A DNA stretch of 64,000 nucleotides from JAJECS01 sp965243625 (GCA_965243625.1 CBDEVI010000002.1:2790001-2854000), one strand, 5' to 3'; positions 51,618 to 60,032 are shown, numbered from the stretch's first letter. Numbers and translations: made by a program. The notes: generated by a model from the sequence alone, not told the origin.

Positions 51618-52955
51618 GTGGCCACCCCGGTCCTCATGCCCCTGATGGGCATGACGATGGAAGAAGGCATCGTCAGCAGTTGGCTCGTGGAGGACGGGGC
51701 CACGGTGACCAAGGGTCAGCCGATCCTCGAGTTCGAGACCGACAAGATCAACGCCACCGTCGAGGCGCCGGAGGACGGCGTGCTCGGCGGAATCGCCGCG
51801 CAGCCCGGCGACGCCGTGCCCGTGCAAGGCACCCTGGCCTACATCCTGGAACCCGGCGAGGAGCCGCCCGCGCCCGAGGCGGCACCGCCAGCCGCCGCGC
51901 CTGAGCCGGCGCCGGCGCCCGCTCCAGCCCCCGCGCCCGCCGCGCCGCCTCCCGCTCCGGCGGCGCCACCGCCCGCCCCGGCCCCCGCGCCGGCGCCCGT
52001 TCCGGCACCTGCACCAGCGGTTGCAGCGGCTCCCGCGGCCGCCGACGGACGCGTCAAGTCGTCACCCCTGGCGCGGCGCATTGCTCGTGAGCTGGGCGTG
52101 GCGCTGGCCGGCCTCGCGGGCAGCGGACCCGGCGGACGCGTCATCGAACGCGACGTGCGCGAGGCCGCGGCTGCCGCGCCGGTCGCCGCCCCGGCCGTCG
52201 CCGTGGCGCCCGCCATTGCCCCGGCGGCGCCCATGCCCGCCGTGGCCGCCGCGACCGGCGAACCCGCCGCCGGATCGACCATCCCGGTCACCGGCGTGCG
52301 CAAGGTCATCGCCGAGCGCATGCTGCAGAGCCTCCAGCAGACCGCGCAGGTCACCCTGGTCACCGAGGCCGACGGCCGCCGCTTCCACGAGCTGCGCACC
52401 GAGCTGGCCGCGCGCCACGAGCCGACGCTCGGCTTCAAGATCAGCTACAACGACCTGCTCATCCGGGTCTGCGCCCACGCGCTGCGCGAGCACACCCGCG
52501 CCAACGCCAGCCTGGTAGGCGACGCCATCCAGCTGCACGACTCGGTGAACGTGGGTCTCGCCATCGAGGCGGGCGGCGACCTGGTGGTGGCCAACGTCAA
52601 GCAGGCCGACCGCAAATCGCTGGTCGAGATCGCCTCCGACGTGCGCGGCGTGGTCGATCGTGCCCGAGCCAACCAGCTCGCGCTGGACGACATCACCGGC
52701 GGCACGTTCACGATCAGCAACCTGGGGCTCTACGGCATCGACGCCTTCACCCCGGTGCTCAACCCGCCCGAGTCCGCCATCCTGGGCGTCGGCGCGCTGC
52801 GCGAGAAGGCCGTGGCCCGCGACGGCGAGGTCGTCGCCCAGCTCTCGGTCACCCTCAGCCTCACCTTCGACCACCGAGTCATAGACGGCGCCCCCGCCGC
52901 CCGCTTCCTCGCCCGCATCCGGGAGCTCATCGAGCAGCCGTACCTGCTGCTGTAG
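51618..52955 (+). CDS. 2-oxoacid dehydrogenase E2 (dihydrolipoamide acyltransferase)
   Basis: Acyltransferase core of the complex. 445 residues from GTG 51618 with a GAAAGGA site upstream. Order: lipoyl domain with the lipoylated Lys in FETDKINATVEAP (residue ~43), a long Ala/Pro linker (~85-140), a peripheral subunit-binding domain (VKSSPLARRIARELGVALAGLAGSGPGGRVIERDV), a second Ala/Pro linker, and the catalytic domain ending in LTFDHRVIDGAPAARFLARI (catalytic His and Asp). No E3 (lipoamide dehydrogenase) gene follows; one must be encoded elsewhere. Confidence 0.94.
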   Translation: MATPVLMPLMGMTMEEGIVSSWLVEDGATVTKGQPILEFETDKINATVEAPEDGVLGGIAAQPGDAVPVQGTLAYILEPGEEPPAPEAAPPAAAPEPAPAPAPAPAPAAPPPAPAAPPPAPAPAPAPVPAPAPAVAAAPAAADGRVKSSPLARRIARELGVALAGLAGSGPGGRVIERDVREAAAAAPVAAPAVAVAPAIAPAAPMPAVAAATGEPAAGSTIPVTGVRKVIAERMLQSLQQTAQVTLVTEADGRRFHELRTELAARHEPTLGFKISYNDLLIRVCAHALREHTRANASLVGDAIQLHDSVNVGLAIEAGGDLVVANVKQADRKSLVEIASDVRGVVDRARANQLALDDITGGTFTISNLGLYGIDAFTPVLNPPESAILGVGALREKAVARDGEVVAQLSVTLSLTFDHRVIDGAPAARFLARIRELIEQPYLLL

Positions 52956-53098
52956 CTTCTCTCGTCCGTCTGGCGGTGTCGGCACACCTCGCACCTCTGT
53001 GGTTAGTTCGCCTAGCCCGAAATAGACGACGCGCCGCGAGCTCGCGGTAGTCCACCAGACCTCAATCGGATCTCCGCGCGGTCGGACTGGCAATAATG

Positions 53099-53113
53099 CT
53101 AGCTATTGGCTAG
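53099..53113. promoter_or_regulatory. Inverted repeat upstream of an orphan regulator-like gene
   Basis: CTAGC-TATTG-GCTAG, 5-bp perfect arms, in an AT-richer patch 47-61 bp before the ATG at 53160. Possible operator; no more than suggestive. Confidence 0.3.
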
Positions 53114-53159
53114 TATCGCTGGCATAGGGAGGCAAGTCGAGATCGGAAAGTGAGGAGCC

Positions 53160-53582
53160 ATGCGTCGCAGGAGTCACGGATTTCTTGAAGAGGCTGTGAA
53201 AGAGATCGCGATGCGTCCGGGGCAGTCGGCAACCGATATTGCGAAGCGATTGCTTGCTGACGGGAGGGCCAACAGCATGGCCAAGAACCCAGTCGGGTCA
53301 TTGCTAGCTACGCTTCACAAGTACCATGCCGAGAAACCTGTGCAACGCAGGTGGGAGAACGGGGAGTATCGGTACTACCCCGAGTCGGAGCCCGACGAAA
53401 TCGAACCTCATCCGCCACAGCCGGAGGACACATCAGGCACATCTGACGCTCTTCTCCAGGAGCTACCGAGAGATTGCTTGGAGTACGTGAACACATTGGC
53501 CGTGCTACCGCAGTTCAGCACCAGCCTTGATGCGATCGTCTGGTTGCTCCGAAAGGGGATGCAATCAGCACGCGTAAGTTGA
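53160..53582 (+). CDS. Small winged-helix-like protein of unknown function
   Basis: 140 residues; family not recognised. The N-terminal ~75 residues (FLEEAVKEIAMRPGQSATDIAKRLLADG...NPVGSLLATLHKYHAEKPVQRRWENGEYRYYP) have the rhythm of a winged helix, with a helix-turn-helix then a wing. A Pro/Glu linker follows, then a helical C-terminus. A GAGGAG Shine-Dalgarno sits 3-8 bases before the ATG. Codon use is visibly less GC-rich than its neighbours, and the surroundings contain toxin-antitoxin genes, so recent acquisition is possible. Confidence 0.65.
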   Translation: MRRRSHGFLEEAVKEIAMRPGQSATDIAKRLLADGRANSMAKNPVGSLLATLHKYHAEKPVQRRWENGEYRYYPESEPDEIEPHPPQPEDTSGTSDALLQELPRDCLEYVNTLAVLPQFSTSLDAIVWLLRKGMQSARVS

Positions 53583-53698
53583 GGCGATCGGGACTCCGTG
53601 GTGAACAGTCGTCGTTCGCCAAGGAACGTAAACGCTATTCAGGAGCTCATCGAGCAGATGTGCACGGCGTGAGCCTGGCTGCCGCCTGCGGGGTCGAC

Positions 53699-53726
53699 GT
53701 AGGGGCGGTTCGCGAACCGCCCCTAC
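53699..53726. repeat. R2 hairpin copy (perfect palindrome)
   Basis: A 28-bp perfect palindrome: GTAGGGGCGG-TTCGCGAA-CCGCCCCTAC. Same inner sequence as the copy at 26294-26321. The remainder of the 193-bp gap holds nothing recognised. Confidence 0.9.
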
Positions 53727-53775
53727 CCCAAGTGGACGGGAACCTGTAGTGAGGTATCTCTTCCGGGCACTTGCG

Positions 53776-54000
53776 TCAGCCGTAGCGTTCTCGGCCCTCG
53801 CGCACTAGGTCGACGACCTCGTCGGTGGTGAGGTCGAGGTCAATGCCGGCCACGTCGAGCGGCGACCGCGCGGCCGGTTCCGGCTGAACGACGTACGCGC
53901 GACCGTCCTTGCGACGAATGCCGACGGCGCCGTCGCGCTGCGCGGCTTCCAGCAAGGACGCCAGGTTCTGGCGGGCCTCGGAATAGGTGTAAACCTTCAT
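53776..54000 (-). CDS. Phd/YefM-family antitoxin
   Basis: 74 residues: MKVYTYSEARQNLASLLEAAQRDGAVGIRRKDGRAYVVQPE, the Phd/YefM N-terminal fold, then an acidic tail (DLDLTTDEVVDLVREGRERYG) for toxin binding. Start 54000 has GGAGGTG 6 bases upstream; the longer frame extends into the toxin gene and is not used. The gene lies downstream of its toxin with an ATGA overlap, the reverse of the usual order. Confidence 0.9.
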   Translation of the reverse strand: MKVYTYSEARQNLASLLEAAQRDGAVGIRRKDGRAYVVQPEPAARSPLDVAGIDLDLTTDEVVDLVREGRERYG

Positions 54001-54398
54001 GTGTTGTTCACCTCCAGAATTCTCACGCCGATTCGAGACGCCGCGGCGGCGAGTTGCTTGTCCAGTGTGAGCAGCGGAGCACGCAGGTTCAAGGCGCACG
54101 CGACCATGTAGGCGTCGTAGGCATACAGCCCCAGGCGCTCCGACAGCTCCAGCGACTGGCCGAGCTCAATATCGACGAAGCGAAGCAGCATCTGCTGGTA
54201 GCTTTCGACCGCCTGCCGCGCTTGGTCCAGGGTGATCCGCCGCCGTCGAAACATCGCGGAAAAGGCGTTGCCCACTTCCCAATGCAAGGATGCGGGAGCA
54301 ACCAGACCAGTGTCAGCGGTATACCGGATCATGGCCGGCCGCTCGGGCGCCCGGACGATCACGGCGATCACGGCTGAGGTGTCGATAACCACGTCCAT
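53997..54398 (-). CDS. PIN-domain toxin (VapC family)
   Basis: 133 residues: MDVVIDTSAVIAVI (first Asp), SLHWEVGNAF (Glu), LGLYAYDAYMVACAL (Asp), LLTLDKQLAAAA (Asp), the PIN catalytic set. Likely a tRNA- or mRNA-cleaving RNase. It comes first in the operon, before the Phd-type antitoxin. Start 54398 was chosen over a codon 11 positions upstream, because that one overlaps the candidate operator. Confidence 0.9.
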   Translation of the reverse strand: MDVVIDTSAVIAVIVRAPERPAMIRYTADTGLVAPASLHWEVGNAFSAMFRRRRITLDQARQAVESYQQMLLRFVDIELGQSLELSERLGLYAYDAYMVACALNLRAPLLTLDKQLAAAASRIGVRILEVNNT

Positions 54399-54405
54399 AG
54401 GCAAT

Positions 54406-54419
54406 TGTACATTTGTACA
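54406..54419 (-). promoter_or_regulatory. Candidate operator/promoter of the VapC-Phd pair
   Basis: TGTACA-TT-TGTACA: two copies of a self-palindromic 6-mer 8 bp apart, 8 bp upstream of the toxin ATG, AT-rich against the background. Typical of sites bound by toxin-antitoxin complexes; inferred. Confidence 0.5.
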
Positions 54420-54514
54420 TCTGCGGATCACAACCTGAGGGAACGCAATCTTCGGAACGACGAACTGGCGCGCACCCTGGCATCATGCGCCAATTCGGCT
54501 GAAGGACTTGCGCC

Positions 54515-55345
54515 ATGGACCTGGTTGAATCGCACGTCCACGTCTGGACCGTCCGCGATCCGCGGTTTCCGAAGCACCCGGACTCCGACTTCGACACGGC
54601 GCAGGAGGCGTCGCCGGACGACCTGTTCGCGGCGCAGGACGAGGTTGGCGGGGTGGCCTGGACGGTGCTGATTCAGCCGCGCCTTTATCTTTGGGACAAC
54701 GCCTACCTGGCCCAGGCCGCCGAGGCGCATCCGGATCGCTTCGTCGTCGCCGGGCGCGTGAATCCGATGGACGGCGAAGCGCCCCGGCAGCTGCGGGAGC
54801 TCATGCAGCGGCCCGGCTACCGGGGCATTCGCCTGGCGGCCACCGAGGACCCCGCCACGCGCTGGCTCGACGACCGCTCGCAGGACCCGCTGTGGGAGGC
54901 GGCCGCCGAGACCCGCGCCACCATCGGGCTGCTCATCCAGTGGCGTCAGCTTCCCCAGGCGGCGGTCATGGCGACCCGGCATCCCGGCGTCACCGTCGTC
55001 ATCGATCACCTGGGGTTTCCGGACTACGACGATCCCAACTCGCTGGGGAACCTCCTGGACCTCGCCCGGCTCCCAAATGTCTACGTCAAGCTCTCGGGCT
55101 ATCCCCACAACACCGGCGACGCCTATCCCTACCTGCGGGCCCGGCCGTTCATCCAGCGTACGCTCGACGCCTTTGGGGCCTCGCGCGTGATGTGGGGTAG
55201 CGACTGGCCGGTCTGTCTGGCCCACGCGACGTATGGCCAGGCGTTGACGTCCGCCTGGGAGCTGCCCTGGCTGGCCGACGGCGACCGCGAATGGATTTTC
55301 AGCCGCACCGCGCGCGCCGCGTGGCGCATCCCGGACCGGAGTTAA
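54515..55345 (+). CDS. Amidohydrolase-family metal-dependent hydrolase
   Basis: 276-residue TIM-barrel hydrolase of the amidohydrolase-2 (L-fuconolactonase / LigJ-like) group. Seen: ESHVHVW at the start (H-x-H metal site), GRVNPMDGEAPRQLRELM, GIRLAA, VIDHLGFP (metal His), VYVKLSGYPH and MWGSDWPVC (final metal Asp). Probably hydrolyses a lactone or similar bond in sugar-acid or aromatic catabolism. No neighbour fixes the substrate. A hairpin terminator follows. Confidence 0.87.
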   Translation: MDLVESHVHVWTVRDPRFPKHPDSDFDTAQEASPDDLFAAQDEVGGVAWTVLIQPRLYLWDNAYLAQAAEAHPDRFVVAGRVNPMDGEAPRQLRELMQRPGYRGIRLAATEDPATRWLDDRSQDPLWEAAAETRATIGLLIQWRQLPQAAVMATRHPGVTVVIDHLGFPDYDDPNSLGNLLDLARLPNVYVKLSGYPHNTGDAYPYLRARPFIQRTLDAFGASRVMWGSDWPVCLAHATYGQALTSAWELPWLADGDREWIFSRTARAAWRIPDRS

Positions 55346-55349
55346 AGAA

Positions 55350-55388
55350 ATCCGGGTGCAAGGCCGGGCGGAGGCCTTGCACCCGGAT
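55350..55388 (-). terminator. Strong hairpin between convergent genes; terminator of trxA
   Basis: Perfect 16-bp arms: ATCCGGGTGCAAGGCC (55350-55365) and its complement (55373-55388), loop GGGCGGA. On the minus strand the stem is followed by TTTCTTTAAC, so it fits a rho-independent terminator for the thioredoxin gene; it could also stop the plus-strand amidohydrolase transcript. Confidence 0.75.
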
Positions 55389-55405
55389 GAAGTCCGGGAA
55401 GGCGC

Positions 55406-55750
55406 CTACGCGGGCTGGAGGTGACCCTCCAGCTGCGCCCGCAGGCGACTTTCCGGCAGGACGCCCACGACTCGATCGACTTCCTGGCCGTTCCGGAAGA
55501 TGATCAGCGTCGGGATGCCGCGAACGCCGTGGTCGTTCGGCGCGTCGGGGCTCGCGTCTACGTCCACCTTCACGAACTTCAAGCGTCCGGCGAACTCGCC
55601 GGCCAGCTTTTCAAACGTCGGCGCGAGCATACGACACGGCGCGCACCATTCAGCCCAGAAGTCGACGATCACGAGGCCGTCCGCCTCGAGGACTTCCTGT
55701 TGGAAGTCGGCGTCGGTTGCGTGGGTCAAATTGCCGGTCGTGTCGGCCAC
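55406..55750 (-). CDS. trxA: Thioredoxin
   Basis: Cytoplasmic disulfide reductase. VIVDFWAEWCAPCRMLAPTFEKLA contains the WCxPC active site, here WCAPC, and GIPTLIIFRNGQEVDRVVG has the cis-Pro. 114 residues from GTG 55750, slightly longer than E. coli TrxA. No thioredoxin reductase is adjacent. Confidence 0.96.
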   Translation of the reverse strand: MADTTGNLTHATDADFQQEVLEADGLVIVDFWAEWCAPCRMLAPTFEKLAGEFAGRLKFVKVDVDASPDAPNDHGVRGIPTLIIFRNGQEVDRVVGVLPESRLRAQLEGHLQPA

Positions 55751-55917
55751 CGTTGCTCGCTCTCAGGGGGGAGTTGATGTCTCCAAGCACCCCAACCTTA
55801 GGCCGGGCCGGCGGCTGCGTCGGTCGGAATCGTCACAAAAGCCGACGGCATTCACGCGACTTCACAGCAGGCAGCGGCGCCGGATCGCCGGCCGGCATTC
55901 GGCTGGACGGCGCCGGG

Positions 55918-56142
55918 CTACTCGATCTTGATCTGCTCGGCGGCGGAGGCCTTGCGCTCCGACGGATCGAGCGTCTGGATGCCGGCGTCCAGCACTTCGC
56001 GCAGGCTCAGCAGCACCTCGCGGACGGCGCCGCGCATGTGGCCGCTCGCCTTGCCCAGCCCGACCTGCGGTCGGTCGATTTCGATCGTGATGCGAAGGGG
56101 CGCATTGTGCCGCTGGGCCCCGTTCGTCGCACCTTCAGTCAT
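55918..56142 (-). CDS. Small conserved-looking hypothetical protein
   Basis: 74 residues, not recognised: MTEGATNGAQRHNAPLRITI, then EIDRPQVGLGKASGHMRGAVREVLLSLREVLDAGIQTLD. It has one beta strand, then a helix, and a charged end (ASAAEQIKIE). The start has AAGGGG ~8 bases upstream. It lies 86 bp downstream of the zinc-ribbon XRE gene, on the same strand, and may be co-transcribed. No membrane segment or cysteine. Function unknown. Confidence 0.6.
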   Translation of the reverse strand: MTEGATNGAQRHNAPLRITIEIDRPQVGLGKASGHMRGAVREVLLSLREVLDAGIQTLDPSERKASAAEQIKIE

Positions 56143-56228
56143 GGTCGCGTGCCCCTTCGTTTGCGTGCGTCCCGTCTCGCAGTATATGACTCGCCCGCGG
56201 TTCGGCGGCTTCGCTTGGATGAATGGGA

Positions 56229-56714
56229 CTACGCCTGCGTCGCCGGCATTGCGCTGGCCACCGGCTCGCCGCAGTAGGCGCAAAAGCGCGAGTCGGCGCG
56301 AATGATGCGGGCGCAGGTCTCGCAGACCGCCTCCAGCGGCAGGCGCTCGCCGCAGTTCACGCAAAACCGGGCGTCCCAGGGATTGGACGCGCCGCACGTG
56401 CCACAGCCGCGGTCCACGGTCCCGCTCGCCGCCGGCGAGGCGCCCGCTCCGCGCGGGGCGGACTGGGCGCGGGCCCGGCGCAGCATCGCCACTTCCAGGC
56501 CAAGAATCTCCGCCACCGCGTCCAGGTCGTTGTCGGGCACGTGCAGGATCTTGCCCGTCTCGACGTCGCTCACCCACGGGCGGTCGCGGTCGATGCGGCT
56601 GGCCAGCTCAGCCTGCGTCAGGCGCTTGCGCTTGCGGGCGCTGAAGAGCATCGCGCCCAGGGCGCCACGATCGATATCGCGAAACGCTCGCTTTTGCAGC
56701 TTGCGCCGCACCAC
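56229..56714 (-). CDS. XRE-family HTH protein with C-terminal double zinc ribbon
   Basis: 161 residues from GTG 56714 (GAGGT upstream). Residues ~18-80 are a Cro/C1-type helix-turn-helix (ARKRKRLTQAELASRIDRDRPWVSDVETGKI). After a flexible Ala/Gly linker come two CxxC...CxxC ribbons: CGTCGASNPWDARFCVNCG and CETCARIIRADSRFCAYCG. Ribbons of this kind often mediate protein or nucleic-acid contact. Regulatory target not evident. Confidence 0.85.
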   Translation of the reverse strand: MVRRKLQKRAFRDIDRGALGAMLFSARKRKRLTQAELASRIDRDRPWVSDVETGKILHVPDNDLDAVAEILGLEVAMLRRARAQSAPRGAGASPAASGTVDRGCGTCGASNPWDARFCVNCGERLPLEAVCETCARIIRADSRFCAYCGEPVASAMPATQA

Positions 56715-56842
56715 GCACCTCGCAGAAGTCCCGCCGTTCGCGGGGGCGGAATGCTAGCACGCCGCACATCCACCGTCTATGGGATTTGGGAACAAAATCG
56801 CCGTCGTCCTTCTGCGGCATCCCACATTGACCGATATTGTTG

Positions 56843-58012
56843 CTACAACCGGTCGTCTCCGTGCGTCACGTATCGGGCCGCCGCCAGCGCCCCCAGGACC
56901 ATCAGCGCACCGATCAGCAGGAACACGCGGTCCAGCCCCAGCCACTCGCCCAGCACGCCCGCGCTCACGGGGCCGAGGAACATGCCCAGCGCGTAGACGC
57001 CCTGAAACACGCCCATCGCCGTGGCGCGTTCGGCGGGAGCCGCGCGCTCGATGCTGTGCGCCATCAGCGCCGGGAACACCAGCCCGCGGCCGAACCCCCC
57101 GATCCCCTGCACCAGGGTGAGCACCGCCAGGTTCGGCAGAACCGGGATCAGAAGACTGGAAATCGCCGTCAGCAGAAACCCGAGCACGGCGGCGAGGCGG
57201 CCATTCAGCCGCGCGCCGGCCACCACCAGGACCAGCGCGCCGAGGCCATTGGCCGTGACGGCCACGGTCCCGAGCAGCCCGAGGTCGAAGTTGCTCGCGC
57301 CGAGCGAGTCCGCCCACAGCGGCACGAAGGCAAACGTGAGCCCAAACTGCGCGTATTGCAGCAGGGCGGCAAGCGTCGCCGCCACGAGGGTGCTGCGTCG
57401 CGTGCCCGCGCGTGCCAGCGTCTGCACCTGCGGCGGTCGTTCCTGCGGCGCTCGGGCGTGGTCCGGCAGCGGCAGCAGTACGACGACCCCGGCCAATCCG
57501 AGCCCGACGGCGACCCAAAACGTCGTGGCAACCGTGCTGGCCTCGGCCACCGCGCCGCCGACCAGCATGATCACCACCTGGCTGGCCGCGCTCAGACCCA
57601 CGGCTATGCCGGTCGCCCGCGCCACCGTCCGGCTGGGAAAGAACTCGGCCAGGTGCACCGATGCGATCACGAAGGTCGACGCGCCCAGGCCGGTGACCGC
57701 CCGCCCGACGACCAGCAGCCAGGCCATGGGCGATACGGCCAGCGCCGCCGCCCCCGCCGCGTTGGCCAGCATGCCGCCAATCAGAAACGGCTTGCGGCGC
57801 GCCACGCGGTCCGACCACACGCCAATCGGAATGCGCAAGAGGAGCTGCGTCAGGCCGTAGGCGCCGACGATCAGCCCGACCATCCCCAGCGAGGCCCCCA
57901 GGTCCTGCGCATACGTCGGCAGCACGGGCACGTAGACGTAGAGCGACATCCAAAACAGCACGTGGGCGGCTACGGCGAGGGCGCGGTGCGTGCGAGCCGG
58001 CGCGCGCATCAC
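56843..58012 (-). CDS. Major facilitator superfamily transporter
   Basis: 389 residues, 12 predicted helices. The loop 2-3 signature appears as GVWSDRVARRKPFLIGG, and it repeats weakly in the second half (GARLNGRLAAVLGFLL). The first helix YVPVLPTYAQDLGASLGMVGLIVGAYGLTQLLLRIPIG is typical of drug or sugar efflux-type MFS proteins. Start GTG 58012 or ATG 58009. No substrate clue in the neighbourhood. Confidence 0.9.
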   Translation of the reverse strand: MMRAPARTHRALAVAAHVLFWMSLYVYVPVLPTYAQDLGASLGMVGLIVGAYGLTQLLLRIPIGVWSDRVARRKPFLIGGMLANAAGAAALAVSPMAWLLVVGRAVTGLGASTFVIASVHLAEFFPSRTVARATGIAVGLSAASQVVIMLVGGAVAEASTVATTFWVAVGLGLAGVVVLLPLPDHARAPQERPPQVQTLARAGTRRSTLVAATLAALLQYAQFGLTFAFVPLWADSLGASNFDLGLLGTVAVTANGLGALVLVVAGARLNGRLAAVLGFLLTAISSLLIPVLPNLAVLTLVQGIGGFGRGLVFPALMAHSIERAAPAERATAMGVFQGVYALGMFLGPVSAGVLGEWLGLDRVFLLIGALMVLGALAAARYVTHGDDRL

Positions 58013-58034
58013 TCGGTGGGCGCCGCGCGCGCGG

Positions 58035-58454
58035 CTATTCCGACGGAATGGTGAGCTGCTGGCCGATCTGCAGGCTGTCGGGATCTACCAGCCGGTTGGC
58101 TTCCACGAGTTCGTCCACCGTCAAGCCAAACCGCCCCGCGATGCCGGACAGCGTGTCGCCGGCCTGCACCGTGTAGACGAACGGCGTGGGGGTCGGCGTG
58201 GGCCGCGCCACCGGTGTCGCCGTCGGGGTCGGATTCGGCGTCGGGGTCGCGATCACGTTTTCGAAGGCCCGGTTCACGTCGTCGATGATCGGCGTCGGGC
58301 TCACCACCGGCGACTGCGTCGGCACGGGCTCGGCCGTGCTGGGGTCTTCCGGCCGCAGCAGCAGAAACCACAGCAGGAACACCAGAAACGCCACCACCAG
58401 CATGCCGACGAACAGCTCGCTGCCGCGTCCGACCGTTCGGTCCGAGTCCTGCAT
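58035..58454 (-). CDS. Membrane-anchored LysM-domain protein
   Basis: 139 residues: a single transmembrane helix near 15-33 (LFVGMLVVAFLVFLLWFLLL), a Pro/Thr-rich linker (PTPNPTPTATPVARPTPTPT), and one LysM domain (YTVQAGDTLSGIAGRFGLTVDELVEANRLVDPDSLQIGQQLTIP). Smaller cousin of the two-LysM protein at 13579-14172. Presumably binds peptidoglycan from the membrane outer face. Confidence 0.9.
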   Translation of the reverse strand: MQDSDRTVGRGSELFVGMLVVAFLVFLLWFLLLRPEDPSTAEPVPTQSPVVSPTPIIDDVNRAFENVIATPTPNPTPTATPVARPTPTPTPFVYTVQAGDTLSGIAGRFGLTVDELVEANRLVDPDSLQIGQQLTIPSE

Positions 58455-58535
58455 GCGGCGCCCGGCCTAGCGAGCCGCCCCGTGGGGCGGGTTTGGGCGC
58501 GTGGCGGTCAGCCGCGGCCGTCGCCGCATCGCCGC

Positions 58536-59876
58536 CTACGCGCCGCTGGCCACGGAGGCCATGGTCTCGTGGGCCGACGCACGCGGCGAGCGGCCCATGG
58601 CGTAGTAGGCGAACCCAAGCTGGGCCATGCGTGCGGGGTCGTGCATGTTGCGGCCGTCCACCAGCACATTGCCGCGCATCGCCGCCCGCATCGCGGCCCA
58701 GTCGAGCTCCCGGAATTCGTTCCACTCCGTGGTGATCAGCACCGCGTCGGCGCCCTGCGCCGCCTCGAGCGGCGACGCCGTCAGCGTCATCCGGTCGCCG
58801 AGCTCCTCCTGCGCCCGGGGTCCGGCGACCGGGTCGTAGGCGCGCACCTCGGCCCCTTCGCCCGTCAGCAGGTGGATGATGTCCACCGCGGGGGCGTCGC
58901 GCACGTCGTCGGTGTTCGGCTTGAAGGACAGGCCGAGCACGGCCACCGTGCGGCCGCGCAGATCTTCCAGCCCATCGCGCAGCTTGCGCACCGCCGAATG
59001 CCGGGCGTCCCGATTGATCTCCATCACCGCGCGCAGGAGCTGCGGGTGGCAGCCGTGTACGAGGGCCATGTGCTCGAGCGCGCGCACGTCCTTCGGGAAG
59101 CAGCTTCCGCCCCAGCCGATGCCGGCGTTCAGATAGCCGCGGCCAACGCGACGATCGAGCTCCATGCCGTGTCCGACGACCTCGACGTCGGCGCCCAGGG
59201 CCTCGCAGATGGCGCCCATTTCATTGATGAACGAGATGCGCGTGGCCAGGAAGGCGTTCGAGGCGTATTTGATCATCTCGGCGGTGCGCAGGTCCGTGAT
59301 GATGATGGGGCAGTCGAACGTGCGGTAGAGCTCGGCCACGCGCCGCGCGGCGGCTTCGTCGCTCGAGCCGATCACGACCCGATCCGGTTTGAGAAAGTCT
59401 TGGATCGCCGACCCCTCGCGCTGGAATTCCGGGTTCGATACCACCGGAAAGTCGTCGGCCCCGTGCTCGCGCAGGATGCGGGAGATCAGGTCCCCCGTGC
59501 CCAGGGGCACGGTGCTCTTGGTGACGATTGTCGCGCCAGCCGTCATGCGGGGCGCGAGAGACGACACGGCTGCGTCGACGCCCGCCAGGCTGGCTTCGCC
59601 GGCCGCGCCGGTCGGCGTGTCGACGGCGATGAAGATGAACTCGCGGCCGGGAATCGCCTCGTCGTAGTCGGTGGAGAACCGCAGCCGGCCCGCGCGCACG
59701 CCGCGATCGATCAGCGTTTCCAGGCCCGGCTCGTAGATCGGCACGTGTCCCGCGCGCAGCGACTCGATCTTCGCCTCGTCGATGTCGAGGCAGGTCACCT
59801 CGTGGCCGAGGTCCGCGAAACACGCGCCAACGGTCAGCCCCACATAGCCGGTGCCCACGACGGATAGCGTGCTCAG
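58536..59876 (-). CDS. ugd: UDP-glucose 6-dehydrogenase
   Basis: Oxidises UDP-glucose to UDP-glucuronate with two NAD+. Seen: GTGYVGLTVGACFADLGHEVTCLDID (NAD loop), FIAVDTPTG, KSTVPLGTGD, NPEFQREGSAIQDFLKPDRVVIG, EMIKYASNAFLATRISFINE (catalytic Lys), GIGWGGSCFPKDVRAL (catalytic Cys) and LGLSFKPNTDDVRDAP. A GTG start exists at 59858, but a CTG at 59876 would add the usual L-S-V-V-GTGYVG opening and has GAGGAG 8 bases upstream, so 59876 is preferred. About 446 residues. Confidence 0.93.
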   Translation of the reverse strand: MSTLSVVGTGYVGLTVGACFADLGHEVTCLDIDEAKIESLRAGHVPIYEPGLETLIDRGVRAGRLRFSTDYDEAIPGREFIFIAVDTPTGAAGEASLAGVDAAVSSLAPRMTAGATIVTKSTVPLGTGDLISRILREHGADDFPVVSNPEFQREGSAIQDFLKPDRVVIGSSDEAAARRVAELYRTFDCPIIITDLRTAEMIKYASNAFLATRISFINEMGAICEALGADVEVVGHGMELDRRVGRGYLNAGIGWGGSCFPKDVRALEHMALVHGCHPQLLRAVMEINRDARHSAVRKLRDGLEDLRGRTVAVLGLSFKPNTDDVRDAPAVDIIHLLTGEGAEVRAYDPVAGPRAQEELGDRMTLTASPLEAAQGADAVLITTEWNEFRELDWAAMRAAMRGNVLVDGRNMHDPARMAQLGFAYYAMGRSPRASAHETMASVASGA

Positions 59877-60032
59877 GGGTCATGCTCCTCACGCCGGCCG
59901 GCGCCGGCACATCCACTCGCGCGTCCCCAAGTTTAGTAGGCCCGCGGCGACTTGGACCGGAGTCGATCCGGATCGGGGTCATGGTGGTGCGATACGCTCG
60001 CGGCCTGCCGGGAGCAACTGACCTCGGGACCG

